Below, piece by piece: positions 44,824 through 55,450 of a stretch of DNA of 64,000 bases (positions are counted from its first letter, which is position 1; each line of letters opens with the position of its first letter). The notes beneath the pieces are model-generated. The model was not told the origin of the DNA, searched no databases, and saw only the letters and a program-made list of their open reading frames with translations. Position numbers and translations under genes: made by a program. The stretch lies in NCBI RefSeq assembly GCF_000512585.2, contig NC_089242.1, positions 2,852,001 through 2,916,000 of the forward strand, given 5' to 3'. The DNA comes from Kwoniella bestiolae CBS 10118. Its lineage: Eukaryota; Basidiomycota; Tremellomycetes; Tremellales; Cryptococcaceae.

Positions 44824-46623
44824 ATGATCCCCAAAAGATCACCTTCACCCGTCCCCTCATCCTCATCTCACATCCATCAACTACCTCCTAACCATTTCCT
44901 ATCCCTCCAACCGTCCTTTGCGCAACCATCCGTCGCATTCCCCTCCGGTGTCCCATCAACATCGTCGCACGAGTCAAACGGCCAAGCTCCCAATACCGCG
45001 TCGCTAGCTTCGGCCGATTTCGAAGTTGATGTCAGGACGGGTTTCTTACCTGGTTCGAGCAATGTTGTGAGGTTACAAGGGAAATACGAGGTTTGGGAAG
45101 AAGCTTTGGATGCTGCTAGGAGTAGTCAGCCTGGTCAGGGGCTGATCGTGGGTGGACAGAGGGATCAGGAGAGGCTGTGGAGGAAGGGTATTGAGATGGT
45201 AAGTCGCGTGACTGTTTCTAACGATCGAGTGGGAAACCATTCTTGACGAATATGTTTGTCTGATGCTGACTTATATGGTCGATATCTACAGATGCCCGTC
45301 GTCGACACTACCGACCTGCTCGTCTCCTTACCGCACGTCAGACGAGCCCACGTCGTCCTCACCTTCCTTGCCCACTTCTTTGTCCACACCACCCCTGCAC
45401 CAACAACAACTGCCCCGTCCAAAGAGCCCATCCCCGTTCCAGCATGTATCTCCGTCCCGCTTCTTACCGTCTCGCCACTCCTCGGTCTACCACCTGTCCT
45501 CACATACGCCGACACAGTGCTGTACAATTTCCTACCTTCCAATCCCTCCATTGCCCCCAGCGCCTATTCCAACCCACCCAACGAAATCATCACCACCTTC
45601 ACAGGAACACGAAGCGAAGAACAATTCTACCTGATCTCCGCTCTCACTGAAATCGCAGGTGCCGAAGCCCTCAGGCTGATGAGGCAGTCATTAGACGAGT
45701 TGTTCATAGCTGACGAGAAAGCTTTGAAGAGGTTGACCATCTACTTGAAGAAATTGGCAAATCAGATAGACAAGATCAGCGATATCACCATGACGTTGAT
45801 GAAGGAGGTTGACCCTGAGGAGTTTTATCATTTGATCAGACCATGGTTCAGAGGTGGAGATGGAGATGGACCCAATTCTGCAGGATGGAATTACCTGGGT
45901 CTAGATGATACTTCCTCTTCCACATCCGAGGCTGAATCGAGGAATACTCAAGGCAAGAAAGGAAAGTTGTTCTCTGGACCTTCGGCCGGCCAGAGTTCCC
46001 TCATTCACGCTATCGATATCTTCTTGACTGTCGATCACTCACCTACGGAACAGGAGAAATTGGAAGCTTTGAATGCTGTCGAATATCCTACCGAATCTAA
46101 AATCCTTGTCGACTCTACACCTATCAATCCCGACTCACCTCAATCACCCCCCACCGCTCATGGACATGGACACGGACACGGTGCAGCACCCAAGGGAGAA
46201 GCCACTTTCGTACAAAGGATGTTACAGTACATGCCCCTCCCCCACCGATCATTCATCTTACATCTTTCTACTCATCCTACTCCGCTCAGACCTTTGGTGG
46301 TACATTACGCATCGTCCCATCCAGCACTGGCAGCAGCCTATGATGGAGCACTAGAATCGCTCCGGAGATTCAGAGAAAAACACATGAGGATCGTATCGTT
46401 GTTCATCGTTCAACAGGCTAGACGACAGCCCAGTGAGAGGGTAAGGAAGTTGATGGGGTTGGAACCTCTTACCGAGGAAGAAGAGCAGATGCAGAAGGAG
46501 GTAGATATCAATGAGATTAGGGGTACAGGGGGCAGTGCTCTCTTCAAGTTTTTGAAGAGGTGTAGGGATAATACAACAAAGGCTATGGTCAGACCTAGTC
46601 AGGCGGGATACGAGTTAGAGTAA
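44824..46623 (+). CDS. BNA2: Indoleamine 2,3-dioxygenase
   Basis: Two exons: 44824-45198 and 45292-46623, predicting 568 aa. It is a heme enzyme that opens the indole ring of tryptophan to N-formylkynurenine, the first step of de novo NAD synthesis in fungi. Blocks in order: ADFEVDVRTGFLPGSSNVVR, LPHVRRAHVVLTFLAHFFVH, PACISVPLLTVSPLLGLPPV, LTYADTVLYNF, FYLISALTEIAGAEALRL, FSGPSAGQSSLIHAIDIF (the conserved heme-pocket GxSAGQSS), MPLPHRSFILHL and EKHMRIVSLFIVQQARR. The last holds the expected proximal heme ligand, His489. It is longer than the usual 400-450 aa because of a disordered N-terminus and a loop containing GHGHGHGAA just before the MPLPHR block. The single intron falls after EM in a non-conserved turn. 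Confidence 0.9.
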
Positions 46624-47765
46624 ACGATGGAACTTGAAAGAAAGAAAAGACGAGTCGCCTTTTGGGAGTGGAAGGGGACTTGTCACCCGCTATACCTGTA
46701 GCGAGGATTTACGAACTATAGAATAACATAGATGAATGGACATTTTTGGTTTTCTGGTTTGTTTGGATTGTATGTCAGTTGTAACATCATTGTAATATAG
46801 CGGAGAAGGATGGATTTGCTAGGATAGCTGGGACAGTATCTATCATGAGTAATGCATAGACGTAGCATCTTGTTGATGAACACACATGTACATAATTCAG
46901 TTCAGTGCACTGTACACCTTTCACGGTGTACATACAACAGGTACAATACAATATCTTGACATGGTCATCACCGATCACATATTCAAGTATTGATGATTCA
47001 TCTACAACGTGCCCACGAGTGAAACAAGAACGACAATACAACTGCAATGTGTGCGGGGACGATGAGACACTTGTAAAAGATGAGAGAGAATGCAGGATCA
47101 ACGAGGATGACGGATCGAGTGAGTGAAAGAGAGCAATTCGCAGTGCAAAATACACTCGAAACGAGATATGCAAGCCAGAACAACCTGTCGATATTGTCTA
47201 ATGCACGGAGAAAGTCAGAAGACCAGTGGATGTTGACGACTGTGTGCCCACCGGTTGGCGACGACGATAATTTAGAGCAGCAAAGGTGGTAACGGTATGG
47301 TAGATGCATGATGTAGATATAAACGATGATACGATAAACAAGTTGGACGACGATCTACACCGACAAGAGCAAACAATCACATTAAGTTAGCTCATCTGCT
47401 CTTTCGATTTGGTTTATCCGGAAAATTTTCGAGAAAGAAAAAATTGTCAGAGGTAAAAGTTTAAGGTAGCGTGGTTTTTTCAGCATCGACGACCTGAACC
47501 CAAAAAGGATTCAAGAGTCCTCAAGCCAAATGCACTCAGGTCATCAATCGATAGAGGGTAGGTATGGGAAAGGGTAAAATGGTGCAAGCGAGGTAGTGCA
47601 GCAGGGAAAGTGAAGTGAAGAATGAAAATTTTCATTTGTTCGATGGTTGAGTGGGAATGCATGCTCACCTATATACAGATATATACCCAATTATCCTAAA
47701 TACCACATAACCATCCAGCTCTTTCCTCCTAACCCAAACAAGTCGAGTCGAGTAGTCGAGCGAAG
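46624..47765. other. Intergenic region downstream of IDO
   Basis: About 1.1 kb with no gene supported. Open frames of 60-128 codons on both strands overlap each other, have random composition and lack consensus splice pairs. Confidence 0.4.
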
Positions 47766-47963
47766 ATGATCGCACCAGTTATATCCAATGGAAGAAGAAT
47801 GGGAAAGATAGGAAGAGGAAGCGTCGATCAGAAAGCCACATCCAAACCCACGAGACCGTCCCTCTTCTCGATCCAAAAGGAAAGAGATGAGTCCACGAGA
47901 ATCGCCAGCTTCTTCGATAACCTCCTTCCCGATCCCCCGAGGGAGAAGACAGGAAACGGCTAA
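47766..47963 (+). CDS. Possible small basic protein, 65 aa
   Basis: An ATG in fair context (GCGAAG before it) opens 65 codons ending in TAA. The product is basic and Ser/Arg/Lys-rich at the start (MIAPVISNGRRMGKIGRGSV). It then has a short amphipathic stretch (ESTRIASFFDNLLPDPP) and ends EKTGNG. Codon choice resembles the neighbouring genes. No signal peptide, membrane helix or known domain is seen. It stands alone in a 2-kb gap and could be a chance frame. Conservation of the FFDNLLPDPP segment in related genomes would be the test. Confidence 0.35.
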   Translation: MIAPVISNGRRMGKIGRGSVDQKATSKPTRPSLFSIQKERDESTRIASFFDNLLPDPPREKTGNG

Positions 47964-48673
47964 ATGTCTCTGTGAAAGAGTAGGATGGGTAACTTTATCA
48001 TCACCTCGACGTGGAAAATGTGGCTAGTATGGACTAGCAAAAAAGAGACAGTGACTATACAGAAATCCTGTAAAAATCGAAGAAATCGAAGTCAGCGACT
48101 GCAATTTTCGCAAAGAAGATAAAGAAGGTGTAGAGAAGACGATGGGGAGGGTGAGAAGAGTCAAAAACGTATAAGGGGACCCACCTGCAAAGTATGATCA
48201 ATGAAGAAAAAAAAAGAAAAAACAATAAAGAGATACAATTGATAGAAGGTTTATATACACGACGCAACGGGTGGAGGGTGGACGTGTTGCCTCCCAAAAT
48301 CTTGAAAATCTGCGGGCGGTATTACGGCGTTATCTTGAGGCCGACAATGGCACATGACATGCCTAAGCTTTTTTCCGCACACCTATCGGTATAAAACCTC
48401 CACTTTGCAAGTCCACCCTCGCTTTGGGCTTCGTTTGAGTGTTTAGATCAGTTTCACCTTTCACGAAAGAGTGCAAAGGCTATGCATCGCATAGAGACAC
48501 TGGATCATTCTAGAGGGTTCCGTGGATCAAGATATTATACAATAGATCACTTTCCTCGTTCATCCGACGTGCACTTGATGACGAGTTGAATGAAATTTGT
48601 ATCCCGTCGTTGGCTGATCTTCAGTTAGCGATAGTAGGCTTCTAACATCATTCAACGTGGATTGACAAACCTA
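47964..48673. other. Intergenic region, AT-rich
   Basis: No gene seen. A purine/A-rich run (aaaaaaaaagaaaaaac) is at about 48205-48222. Confidence 0.4.
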
Positions 48674-48997
48674 TTATCCTGGCATAATCATCTTACAGCT
48701 CCCCTTTTCCCTCATACTTCCGACCACAAGTCCTATTCGCCCCCGCAGCGGCTTGTTATATGTATTGTGGTAGTAATCTCTGTACGCCAGTTCCCCGACA
48801 TCGACATCTCGTTTTCTGATGATCGTTCTAAACTGCCTTTTGTAATCTATGTACTCGAACTCGACTTGAGTCTTTTCGTCCACACACCAGAACGCCTGAT
48901 AGCCGTCCGTGTAGTGGGGTTCTTCACAGCCTGCCATGATTGCTGGGAGTGCGAGAAGGACAGATGTAGGTGCTGTGAGTGAGAGGTGACACTTCAT
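48674..48997 (-). CDS. Small secreted protein, paralogue of 49482-49760
   Basis: A single exon predicting 107 aa. The start at 48997 was chosen because it begins a signal peptide (MKCHLSLTAPTSVLLALPAI, then MAG). Upstream in-frame codons cross a TATA repeat and are unlikely. The mature protein starts GCEEPHYTDGY and has FWCVDEKTQVEFEYIDYKRQF. The same block in the neighbour reads GCKDPHYLGGV and WYCVDEVTHIEFEYLDMDGR. So a conserved core of about 55 residues with two cysteines, PHY, CVDE and EFEY.D is shared, while the C-termini differ. The last 25 residues here (LRGRIGLVVGSMREKGSCKM) show no such match and could be mis-spliced. No known family. Secretion is inferred. Confidence 0.65.
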   Translation of the reverse strand: MKCHLSLTAPTSVLLALPAIMAGCEEPHYTDGYQAFWCVDEKTQVEFEYIDYKRQFRTIIRKRDVDVGELAYRDYYHNTYNKPLRGRIGLVVGSMREKGSCKMIMPG

Positions 48998-49481
48998 GTT
49001 GATGATTATGAGCGGAATCGATGGAGAGAGGGTGGTACGTGGCCACATATATATATATATATATTCGTACTTGTATACTACCAGGGGGAATCTGAAGCGA
49101 GACAACCTTAGAGTTTTGATACGTTAGTTTGAGATGGTTTTACCTTCAGCGAATAGCGAGCTAACTTATCCAAAAATAGACAAGGCGTCATGATCACAAT
49201 CCTCAGTCGCAGAAACAGATGGTGTACTCCACTCCTTGTGGACTCGCACAAGACCATTGGCTTAGCGGAGTGCATCGATGGTGGACATGACTAGGCTATG
49301 AAACCCCAATAGACCAAACCAGTTCTGATACTTCACTCTAGGTCGAACAAGCGTATTGCATGAGAAGGTGATTCTCGAAGCCTGAGCATGCATCAGTACA
49401 AACGTCTCACAGACAGATACCGTGAATGATACCTCGATCAACATCACGGACCTCACCTGATCACGTTTCTCCGAATCAGCC
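48998..49481. other. Intergenic region with TATA tract
   Basis: An alternating AT run (about 49046-49064) lies roughly 50 bp upstream of the minus-strand start at 48997 and probably contains its TATA box. The rest is without a supported gene. Confidence 0.45.
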
Positions 49482-49760
49482 CTACTTATCATCTCCTTCG
49501 GCTCCAGCATCACCTTGAGCAGTCGGGTCAAGATAAGCATGATAAGCCTTGTACACCGCAGCCATTACCTCTTCCTCTTGATGGTCTTTAGCCATCTCGG
49601 TGAACCTCCCGTCCATATCGAGGTATTCAAATTCGATGTGAGTGACTTCGTCGACACAGTACCATCCTAGAACACCGCCCAGGTAGTGGGGGTCTTTGCA
49701 CCCTGCTTGGACTGATTTGGTAGCGAGCAGGAGTGTGGTGAGTGCTAAGGATAATTTCAT
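49482..49760 (-). CDS. Small secreted protein, paralogue of 48674-48997
   Basis: A single exon predicting 92 aa, starting at 49760 with a signal peptide (MKLSLALTTLLLATKSVQA). The mature protein begins GCKDPHYLGG and carries WYCVDEVTHIEFEYLDMDGR. The shared core with its neighbour is CxxPHY, CVDE, EFEY.D and R.F. It continues with an acidic helix-like part (KDHQEEEVMAAVYKAYHAYL) and ends in an acidic tail (GAEGDDK). The two conserved cysteines could form one disulphide. No domain is recognised. It is in the same orientation as its paralogue, about 0.5 kb away, and in a block of small genes on the same strand. Confidence 0.65.
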   Translation of the reverse strand: MKLSLALTTLLLATKSVQAGCKDPHYLGGVLGWYCVDEVTHIEFEYLDMDGRFTEMAKDHQEEEVMAAVYKAYHAYLDPTAQGDAGAEGDDK

Positions 49761-50593
49761 GCTGTTGCGAGGTGTACGATATTTCGAGCTGGGAGGGAGA
49801 GGATTCAATTTTACGGGAGAATTGAAAAGGCCTTGCGATCCAAGTCTCATACTCACACAGTCATATGTTGACATGAAGCCCAAGAAGACGGTTGATTGAA
49901 AACGTATATCAGTGTGTCGTATAGCTTGATTAGGTTGAAAAATGAATCACGACAAGATATCGTAGGCAAGGCACTCGTACTCATGAACTTAGTATTGTAT
50001 CTCAGCTAGATGATGGGAGCCCCTATTGATTATGACTAGATGGACAGACGCAACAGGATGGCAACGTATTGTTGTCACACCATACTGAGGCAAATGGTCT
50101 GTACGAGCATTTGGTGATCCTCTCATATCGCCGGACACTGATCTAGCTCAGGCTGTGGTGTACTGGGGAGGTGAGAAAGAAGGTTGAAATCTGCCAATAA
50201 ACACACCCTGAAATCTTCAAATTATGATATCGACCTCCACCATACGTGTCCACCCAAAATATCTCATCAGCTCCAATTTAGGTTGGTCAGGTATATACAT
50301 GCGTGGGGATGATATCATGTTCTTCATACATAGGAAGAAGATTGTACGGGTTACTGTGTCAGATCAAGGAGGGTCCTCATTGACTCATGCGCCAAGTACG
50401 CTCTACAGGGGGGATACGATCAATGACAAGAATCAGAAGAATGTGGAACCAGAAGAAGAGGAGAGGAGAGGAGATCTGTCGAGTGGGTTCAGTGTGAGGC
50501 GAAGGCTGAAACACGTTCAAGTAAAGTCAGTCGTCATGTCAAACTGAAGAGATGGAAGAATGGACACACTATCAAGCTGCCAATCTATGTCGT
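49761..50593. other. Intergenic region in the small-gene block
   Basis: About 0.8 kb. A plus-strand frame of about 100 codons (50224-50547) is open but starts in poor context and has no domain; it was not accepted. Confidence 0.35.
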
Positions 50594-51004
50594 CTAATCC
50601 TCATTTGACTCGACCTCTTTGGTGATGACCTTCTCTTGTTCGTGTACCGTCTCCACCGGTTCGACCTTCTTATTGGGATTTTTTCTACCTCTAAGTTCAC
50701 CTTCTGACGAGTCATCTCCTCCCCCAGCTGAAGCAATCTTTTCGGCAATCTGTTTCGGATTGTTCATACCTCTACCTTCATATTCTTTCGCTTCTTCGCA
50801 CATCGAATACCATTCCATGTTATCCCAGCAGATGGTGATGACGGCGTCGCTTTCGGTAGCTGATACACTGATGAATTGAACACCTTGGTCGGCAAAGTAC
50901 GAGAGGAGTCGAGCGAGGGCTACACCGGTATATTGTTCATCGTGATCGACTTCCATTTGGGATGTGTCGACTTCGTCGGAGACGTTGAGCACGCAGACTA
51001 CCAT
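50594..51004 (-). CDS. Small cytosolic-type protein, family member 1 of the DAVIT-core paralogues
   Basis: A single exon predicting 136 aa. The start at 51004 was set by alignment with the paralogues at 54065-54496 and 55217-55450. All three have M-x-x-C-x-x-N-x-x-D at the N-terminus, about 60 residues to the core, and then DAVIT. Here the blocks are MVVCVLNVSDEVD, QYTGVALARLLSYFADQGV, QFISVSATESDAVITICW and EWYSMCEEA. The pattern suggests alternating strands and one helix, a small alpha/beta fold. After residue 75 the tail is charged and low complexity (EVESNED at the end). No signal peptide or membrane helix is seen. No known family is recognised. Confidence 0.65.
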   Translation of the reverse strand: MVVCVLNVSDEVDTSQMEVDHDEQYTGVALARLLSYFADQGVQFISVSATESDAVITICWDNMEWYSMCEEAKEYEGRGMNNPKQIAEKIASAGGGDDSSEGELRGRKNPNKKVEPVETVHEQEKVITKEVESNED

Positions 51005-51536
51005 GTTCGCGAGTTGAGAGATGCCTGATAGGGCGATAGATTGATTTGATATCGAAAGCGGTTGGGTGTGTACTTGTAACTTAAGAAAGTATGGAGAGAA
51101 AGAGGAAGAAGAAGAAGCTGACGAGACGTGCAACTGATTTACTGTCACTAGCATACACTAGCACTGTAGGCACTAGTAGTATATATAGGCAGAAGGTTCT
51201 CGACATGACCACATCGTGCAGGCAGATCCCGCGCCTAACTGAACATTGTGTAACCTGACAACCAACTCGTTATAACATATGCAATCTCGGCCAAGCATGT
51301 ATTTTATCATGTTGTCAAAAGCCGAATGAGCGTTGCAGCTATCTGACAGGTTTTTTGACATGAGATTGCATATAATATATCATATTTCAGCATAAGGGGT
51401 TTTATACATTACAACATTTCAGGGGACGCTACTTGACCAAGCCACTTGTCTGAGTCTCGTGATCATTATTCGACCGTCAGCTCAACGAGTGACTTTCAGT
51501 GTAGGCACACAGTCGCACAGCCAGGAGCAGCTCACC
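51005..51536. other. Intergenic region with TATA-like element
   Basis: On the minus strand CCTATATATACTA (about 51177-51189) lies some 175 bp upstream of the start at 51004. Nothing else was supported. Confidence 0.4.
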
Positions 51537-52676
51537 TTATACCCAATCGGGATCCCCAGAAGGATCATCGGTCCATTGACCCCACCCGCACTCTTCTCCG
51601 ATGAAACCAGGATATGCCAGGTTGCTACAAGGGCAATCACCGAGATAATCCTGGTCAACTCCAGTCCATATCTTCACTGTTCCCCAGTATGAGTTGTCAT
51701 CCAAGATGGCAGCACATACACCCGACATGGTAGCTTCAGGGCCCGCGATGAGGTCATAGATTATATCCACCATATCACTCCTCGGCGCTGCCATAAACCT
51801 ATGACCCTCCTCCGCAGTATAATGAAAATTGATGCAGGACCAATCAGCCCGTTTCGAGTTCGGTTCTGCGAGTACTCGTAAGGAAGTCGACGATATCAAT
51901 CCATTGTCGTCCACTTCGGCGGTGGCCTCACTCAGGATCAGCTGGTTGTGTTGTGCTCTTTTATCATCGTAGATGGATAACTTGATGGGTTCGAGGAGGG
52001 TGACTCGTCGGGTGCTCTTACGAGTCGAGTCGTCATTGACGGGATCCAACGAGAGGATATCTTCAGTGGATCGCCACGATAAAGAGGTATACCTTTGCTG
52101 TACATCGTTGACTGCAAGTTGGTTCATGGCCCAATCGGCTATCGTTTCGGAAACGAGAGATGTGTTGTGCCATTCAGAGAACTGGTGAAGGCTCGATCCG
52201 CCGCCACTGATACGATATCGACTTGGATGTGAACCTAGTTTCCCTTTGACTTTCTTGGTCTTACTTCTACCATTGACATTCGTACGCTTATTCCTACCAC
52301 CAGAACATTGACATAACTGGCACGAAAATCGAATTCCATGAACCGGACCAAGCCTTTCTCCCACACATCCCCCATCGCTACCTTTGTAGCACTTCCCTTC
52401 ATTGCCATCGGGGAAAAACTCGCATTCCTCCCGTTTACACTCGCCACGGTCACGTGAGATCTCGGTCATATAACATTCAATGATTCTCTTGTCAAGGGGT
52501 TCGAGCTGCTGGATATGGTGAGGCATGACCGCCACTGTGGATGTGGAGCTCGGATCGGACGTGGTGTTATGAGTCTCTGGTGTGATGGCGAGAAGTCGAG
52601 AGGATGTCGAAGGAGCGAAGAAGAGCAGGAAAGAGGCTGAAAGAATATAAAGGAATGGGTAGTACATGCAGATCAT
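51537..52676 (-). CDS. Secreted cysteine-rich protein of unknown function
   Basis: An intronless gene predicting 379 aa. The start at 52676 opens a signal peptide (MICMYYPFLYILSASFLLFF, then APSTSS). An in-frame ATG at 52754 exists but would bury it. A cysteine-rich module of about 60 residues follows at about 72-130: IIEC, RGEC, REEC, EGKC, GGC and FSCQLCQC, eight cysteines in all. A basic spacer (NKRTNVNGRSKTKKVKG) leads to a long polar region. The C-terminal part has SCINFHYTAEEGHRFMAAP, SGVCAAILDDNSYWGTVKIW, and DCPCSN plus EECGWGQWTDDP. Trp and paired Cys in the last part suggest a folded extracellular domain. It does not match WSC or any family that I recognise. It lies between two members of the DAVIT-core family. 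Confidence 0.65.
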   Translation of the reverse strand: MICMYYPFLYILSASFLLFFAPSTSSRLLAITPETHNTTSDPSSTSTVAVMPHHIQQLEPLDKRIIECYMTEISRDRGECKREECEFFPDGNEGKCYKGSDGGCVGERLGPVHGIRFSCQLCQCSGGRNKRTNVNGRSKTKKVKGKLGSHPSRYRISGGGSSLHQFSEWHNTSLVSETIADWAMNQLAVNDVQQRYTSLSWRSTEDILSLDPVNDDSTRKSTRRVTLLEPIKLSIYDDKRAQHNQLILSEATAEVDDNGLISSTSLRVLAEPNSKRADWSCINFHYTAEEGHRFMAAPRSDMVDIIYDLIAGPEATMSGVCAAILDDNSYWGTVKIWTGVDQDYLGDCPCSNLAYPGFIGEECGWGQWTDDPSGDPDWV

Positions 52677-54064
52677 GGTCGCAATACCGATACAAGGTTC
52701 ACGAATCGATATCGACCGGTTCTGTACTTTGGTCAGCGAAGAATCGATGATCAAGGATCAATTGGACCGGATAGTCTGTGAGGGGTATGTAAGGACGAAG
52801 AAATCAGCGAAACAGGCTTACGTCTCTGAAAGTTGAATAGGAGATGGCCAGATGTCCTTCAAGAACGATTCAGATCGTAGGAATAGGATATGAGGAGGGG
52901 AAGAAAGATGATTTGGGCAAAAACGTAGCTCAAAGCAGCATCTGTCTATAAGAATTGTCCAGCTTCCCTCAAAGCCGGGGATGTTGCCAATGTGCAGTCC
53001 TTTGTGACCAGTCTAACAGCCTCATGTCAAGTGCATTGCCGATCGGATTCTTTAAAAGCTGACGACCTCAACCTTGAGTCGTGTCAGGATGTATTCAAAA
53101 GGTGATCTTTCCTTACTTCCCTCTCCAACCGATGTCAAGATTATATGCCGGAGATGCGAACACACCAAACCCAACAGGTTAAACCCGATCGTCGATCAAC
53201 CTAGAATAGTACATGAAGTGTAAGATGCTGTTTGTCGCGAGAAGCAGCAAGATCGATCTACGCCTCACCTCCTGTTGGCCTGACGTTACTTGATGCGCAG
53301 CTTCAAGTTGACCTCATCTCCAACAATGTTTGCAGTCACACGTAACACCGCGGACTCTACCCAATGATGACTGGTCGGGGTTACATGCCGAACGTAAGTA
53401 TGCTTCGCCTAGCCATCATCTACCGATCAAATTTGATGTTAAGCTTGGTGGCAAAAAACCATCGACCCGTACTGACACACCCGATGACTCACGGTCAAAT
53501 GGCATGATGAAAGGTAGCGGCCATTCCGAGATCATGATGATCTTACTGCCTCGAGCGTTTGACAGTCTAGAAGATTACATTGCCATTTTTGCATCATGGG
53601 GTGTCAGAAGGGTGCCGGATAGACGTTCAGCGTGGGAAAAAGGAAGTTGGAGGAGTGATCAACCATCATCTAGTGGTATGCATGTTATGAGTTCCTCAGT
53701 GAGGCTCAAATTGCTGTCGTTAAAGCATGGTCACTGGTATGTATTGCCTACTTTAGTATTATTGAGTTCTGACCTTGGGTTGCCTTTTTCGAACAGGGCA
53801 ACAATGGTCATTGATCGTGTACAGCCCGTTCTGGTACATAGACATGCATGTCTTGATCTGACCGGCGATTATCAGAAGGATACACACATCCTTGAAAGAG
53901 AAGGTGTTTAATCTACAGAAAGATACCCGCTTGGTATTCGATCGATGATGTAAGAAGACTGGAAGCGGAGACTTAATGCGGATTCGTCAGAACGATCTTT
54001 TGTTGATGTCATCGCTAGTTTGGAATAGGAGACAACTCACAGAGAGCGATATCCAATCATAGCA
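52677..54064. other. Intergenic region with an unassigned open frame
   Basis: About 1.4 kb. A plus-strand frame (53330-53911) stays open for 194 codons but has no ATG at its start. It contains a consensus intron-like segment (GTATGT...TTCTGACC...AACAG) near 53738-53798. A relic or a gene with undetected exons is possible; no domain is recognised. Confidence 0.3.
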
Positions 54065-54496
54065 TCATTCCTCTTTCATCCCAGCTCCTTCAGCCGAACC
54101 TTCGTGCTCTTCTTCGTCCCTTGAGTTCATCGGGGTAGACTCATCCACAGTCCTCATACCGCTTACAGGATCCTCCGTGAAATTTCCATCCCCATCTTTG
54201 ATCTTTTGTTGATCGTCATCGACAGCTTCCGTGGGATCTTCGAGACTTCTCATATTATCTTCATCAAAGCTTGCTCGAGGGTTCTCCGACATCTCTTTCC
54301 AGATTCGTTCGTGACCCCAGTGAACGGTAATGACAGCGTCTGTCTTGGTACCTGAAAGACTGATGAATTGGACATGGTATTGAGCAAGGTTCTTGAGTAT
54401 CCTAGCAAGAGCCATGCCGGTGTATCTCTCTCGATGATTGACTTCGATTTGGTCAGGATAGATGTCGGGTGCCAAGTTGACGATGCAGATTGTCAT
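54065..54496 (-). CDS. Small cytosolic-type protein, family member 2 of the DAVIT-core paralogues
   Basis: A single exon predicting 143 aa. The core aligns with its paralogues without gaps: MTICIVNLAPDIYPDQIEV, RYTGMALARILKNLAQYHV, QFISLSGTKTDAVITVHWGH. It shares YTG.ALAR.L, VQFIS and DAVIT with 50594-51004. After about residue 78 it has a long acidic tail (DPTEAVDDDQQKIKDGDG, ending GAGMKEE) unrelated to the tail of member 1. There is no signal peptide or membrane segment. The position of the start is fixed by the alignment. Function is unknown; the fast-changing acidic tail on a conserved core resembles a small adaptor or effector-type protein, which is a guess. Confidence 0.65.
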   Translation of the reverse strand: MTICIVNLAPDIYPDQIEVNHRERYTGMALARILKNLAQYHVQFISLSGTKTDAVITVHWGHERIWKEMSENPRASFDEDNMRSLEDPTEAVDDDQQKIKDGDGNFTEDPVSGMRTVDESTPMNSRDEEEHEGSAEGAGMKEE

Positions 54497-55216
54497 GGTG
54501 TATGTGCGAGGTGTGCGGGGGGTATGGAACCTGGTGGTAGGCTGAGCGAGTGACGCTTTGATGGGATATCGGAAAGCAAAAAGGACAACACCGGTAATTG
54601 ATGAAATAGTTTTGGAGGGTTGTATAACTTCGAAACAGGAAACAAGTGGTTTGTTTTCTGTCGTGAAGAGAGTTTAACCATTTACCCTCTCTGAATATGT
54701 TTTCAATAAATACCGTTGCGCACTGTCCTTTGAGTGAAGAAAGAATCCACAGTAAATACCTTTGAGCGCAGATCCCTACTCACAGATTCAGAGTAAACAA
54801 CAAACAGTCACCGAGCTTGAATTCGAGCTGACGAGAGACTATTGCTTAGCAACCTTGACGAATAGCTCATTCGACTTGACTTGACAGGTTAATAGTTGAG
54901 CGGGAATGAGAAGATTTGGGGAATCATGCATATGCATATGGGTGCCAAGAAGGAAAGATGGTCTGGCATGGTGATACTGAATACTATGTGATGAGGATTC
55001 TCATTGTGAAGAGCTGACGAGAACGATTGGGTGAATATGTGAAGAGGAATGTATCATACGAATTGCGTGTGGCGCCTGCAACACAAGTTAGCATTCAAAC
55101 TCCCAGCAGGATTACCATCACCAACAGACCAATTCTTGGAAGCCCTGGTCAATCGGGAGCATATGAGACGGGGGATATTGGCTCACCTCAGCGACTACCT
55201 TTCTGAGACATATCCC
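54497..55216. other. Intergenic region
   Basis: No supported gene. It separates two members of the DAVIT-core family and should contain the promoter of member 2. Confidence 0.4.
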
Positions 55217-55450
55217 CTACGATACCTCCTCGGCTGCTTGATCGCAGAGGTAATGCCAATCCGGTCTATCCCAATTGAAAGTGATCACGGCGTCTTCATT
55301 GGTAGCTGTTACGCTGATATAGTGAACATTGTTCTTGACGAAAAAAATGAGAATCTTGGTGAGAGCGAGAGCGGTAGTTGACTCTACGTAGGTGATTTCG
55401 GATTGGACGACGTCTGTTTCGTCGGAGATGTTGATGAGGCAGATGATCAT
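55217..55450 (-). CDS. Small cytosolic-type protein, family member 3 of the DAVIT-core paralogues
   Basis: A single exon predicting 77 aa, essentially the core alone: MIICLINISDETDVVQSEIT, ALALTKILIFFVKNNVHYIS, VTATNEDAVITFNWDRPDWH, then CDQAAEEVS. The start at 55450 is set by alignment: 58 residues separate Met from DAVIT in this copy and the others to within one or two residues. It lacks the acidic tail of members 1 and 2. It could be a truncated copy or could splice into a further exon, since the C-terminal GAG GTATCG could serve as a weak donor. No known family. Confidence 0.6.
   Translation of the reverse strand: MIICLINISDETDVVQSEITYVESTTALALTKILIFFVKNNVHYISVTATNEDAVITFNWDRPDWHYLCDQAAEEVS

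Noticed and set aside
53330..53911. 194-codon plus-strand open frame
   Set aside because: It has no ATG at its start; the nearest ATG (53326) is in another frame and stops after 13 codons. An internal intron-like segment exists but no consistent gene could be built, so it is only noted in the gap entry.
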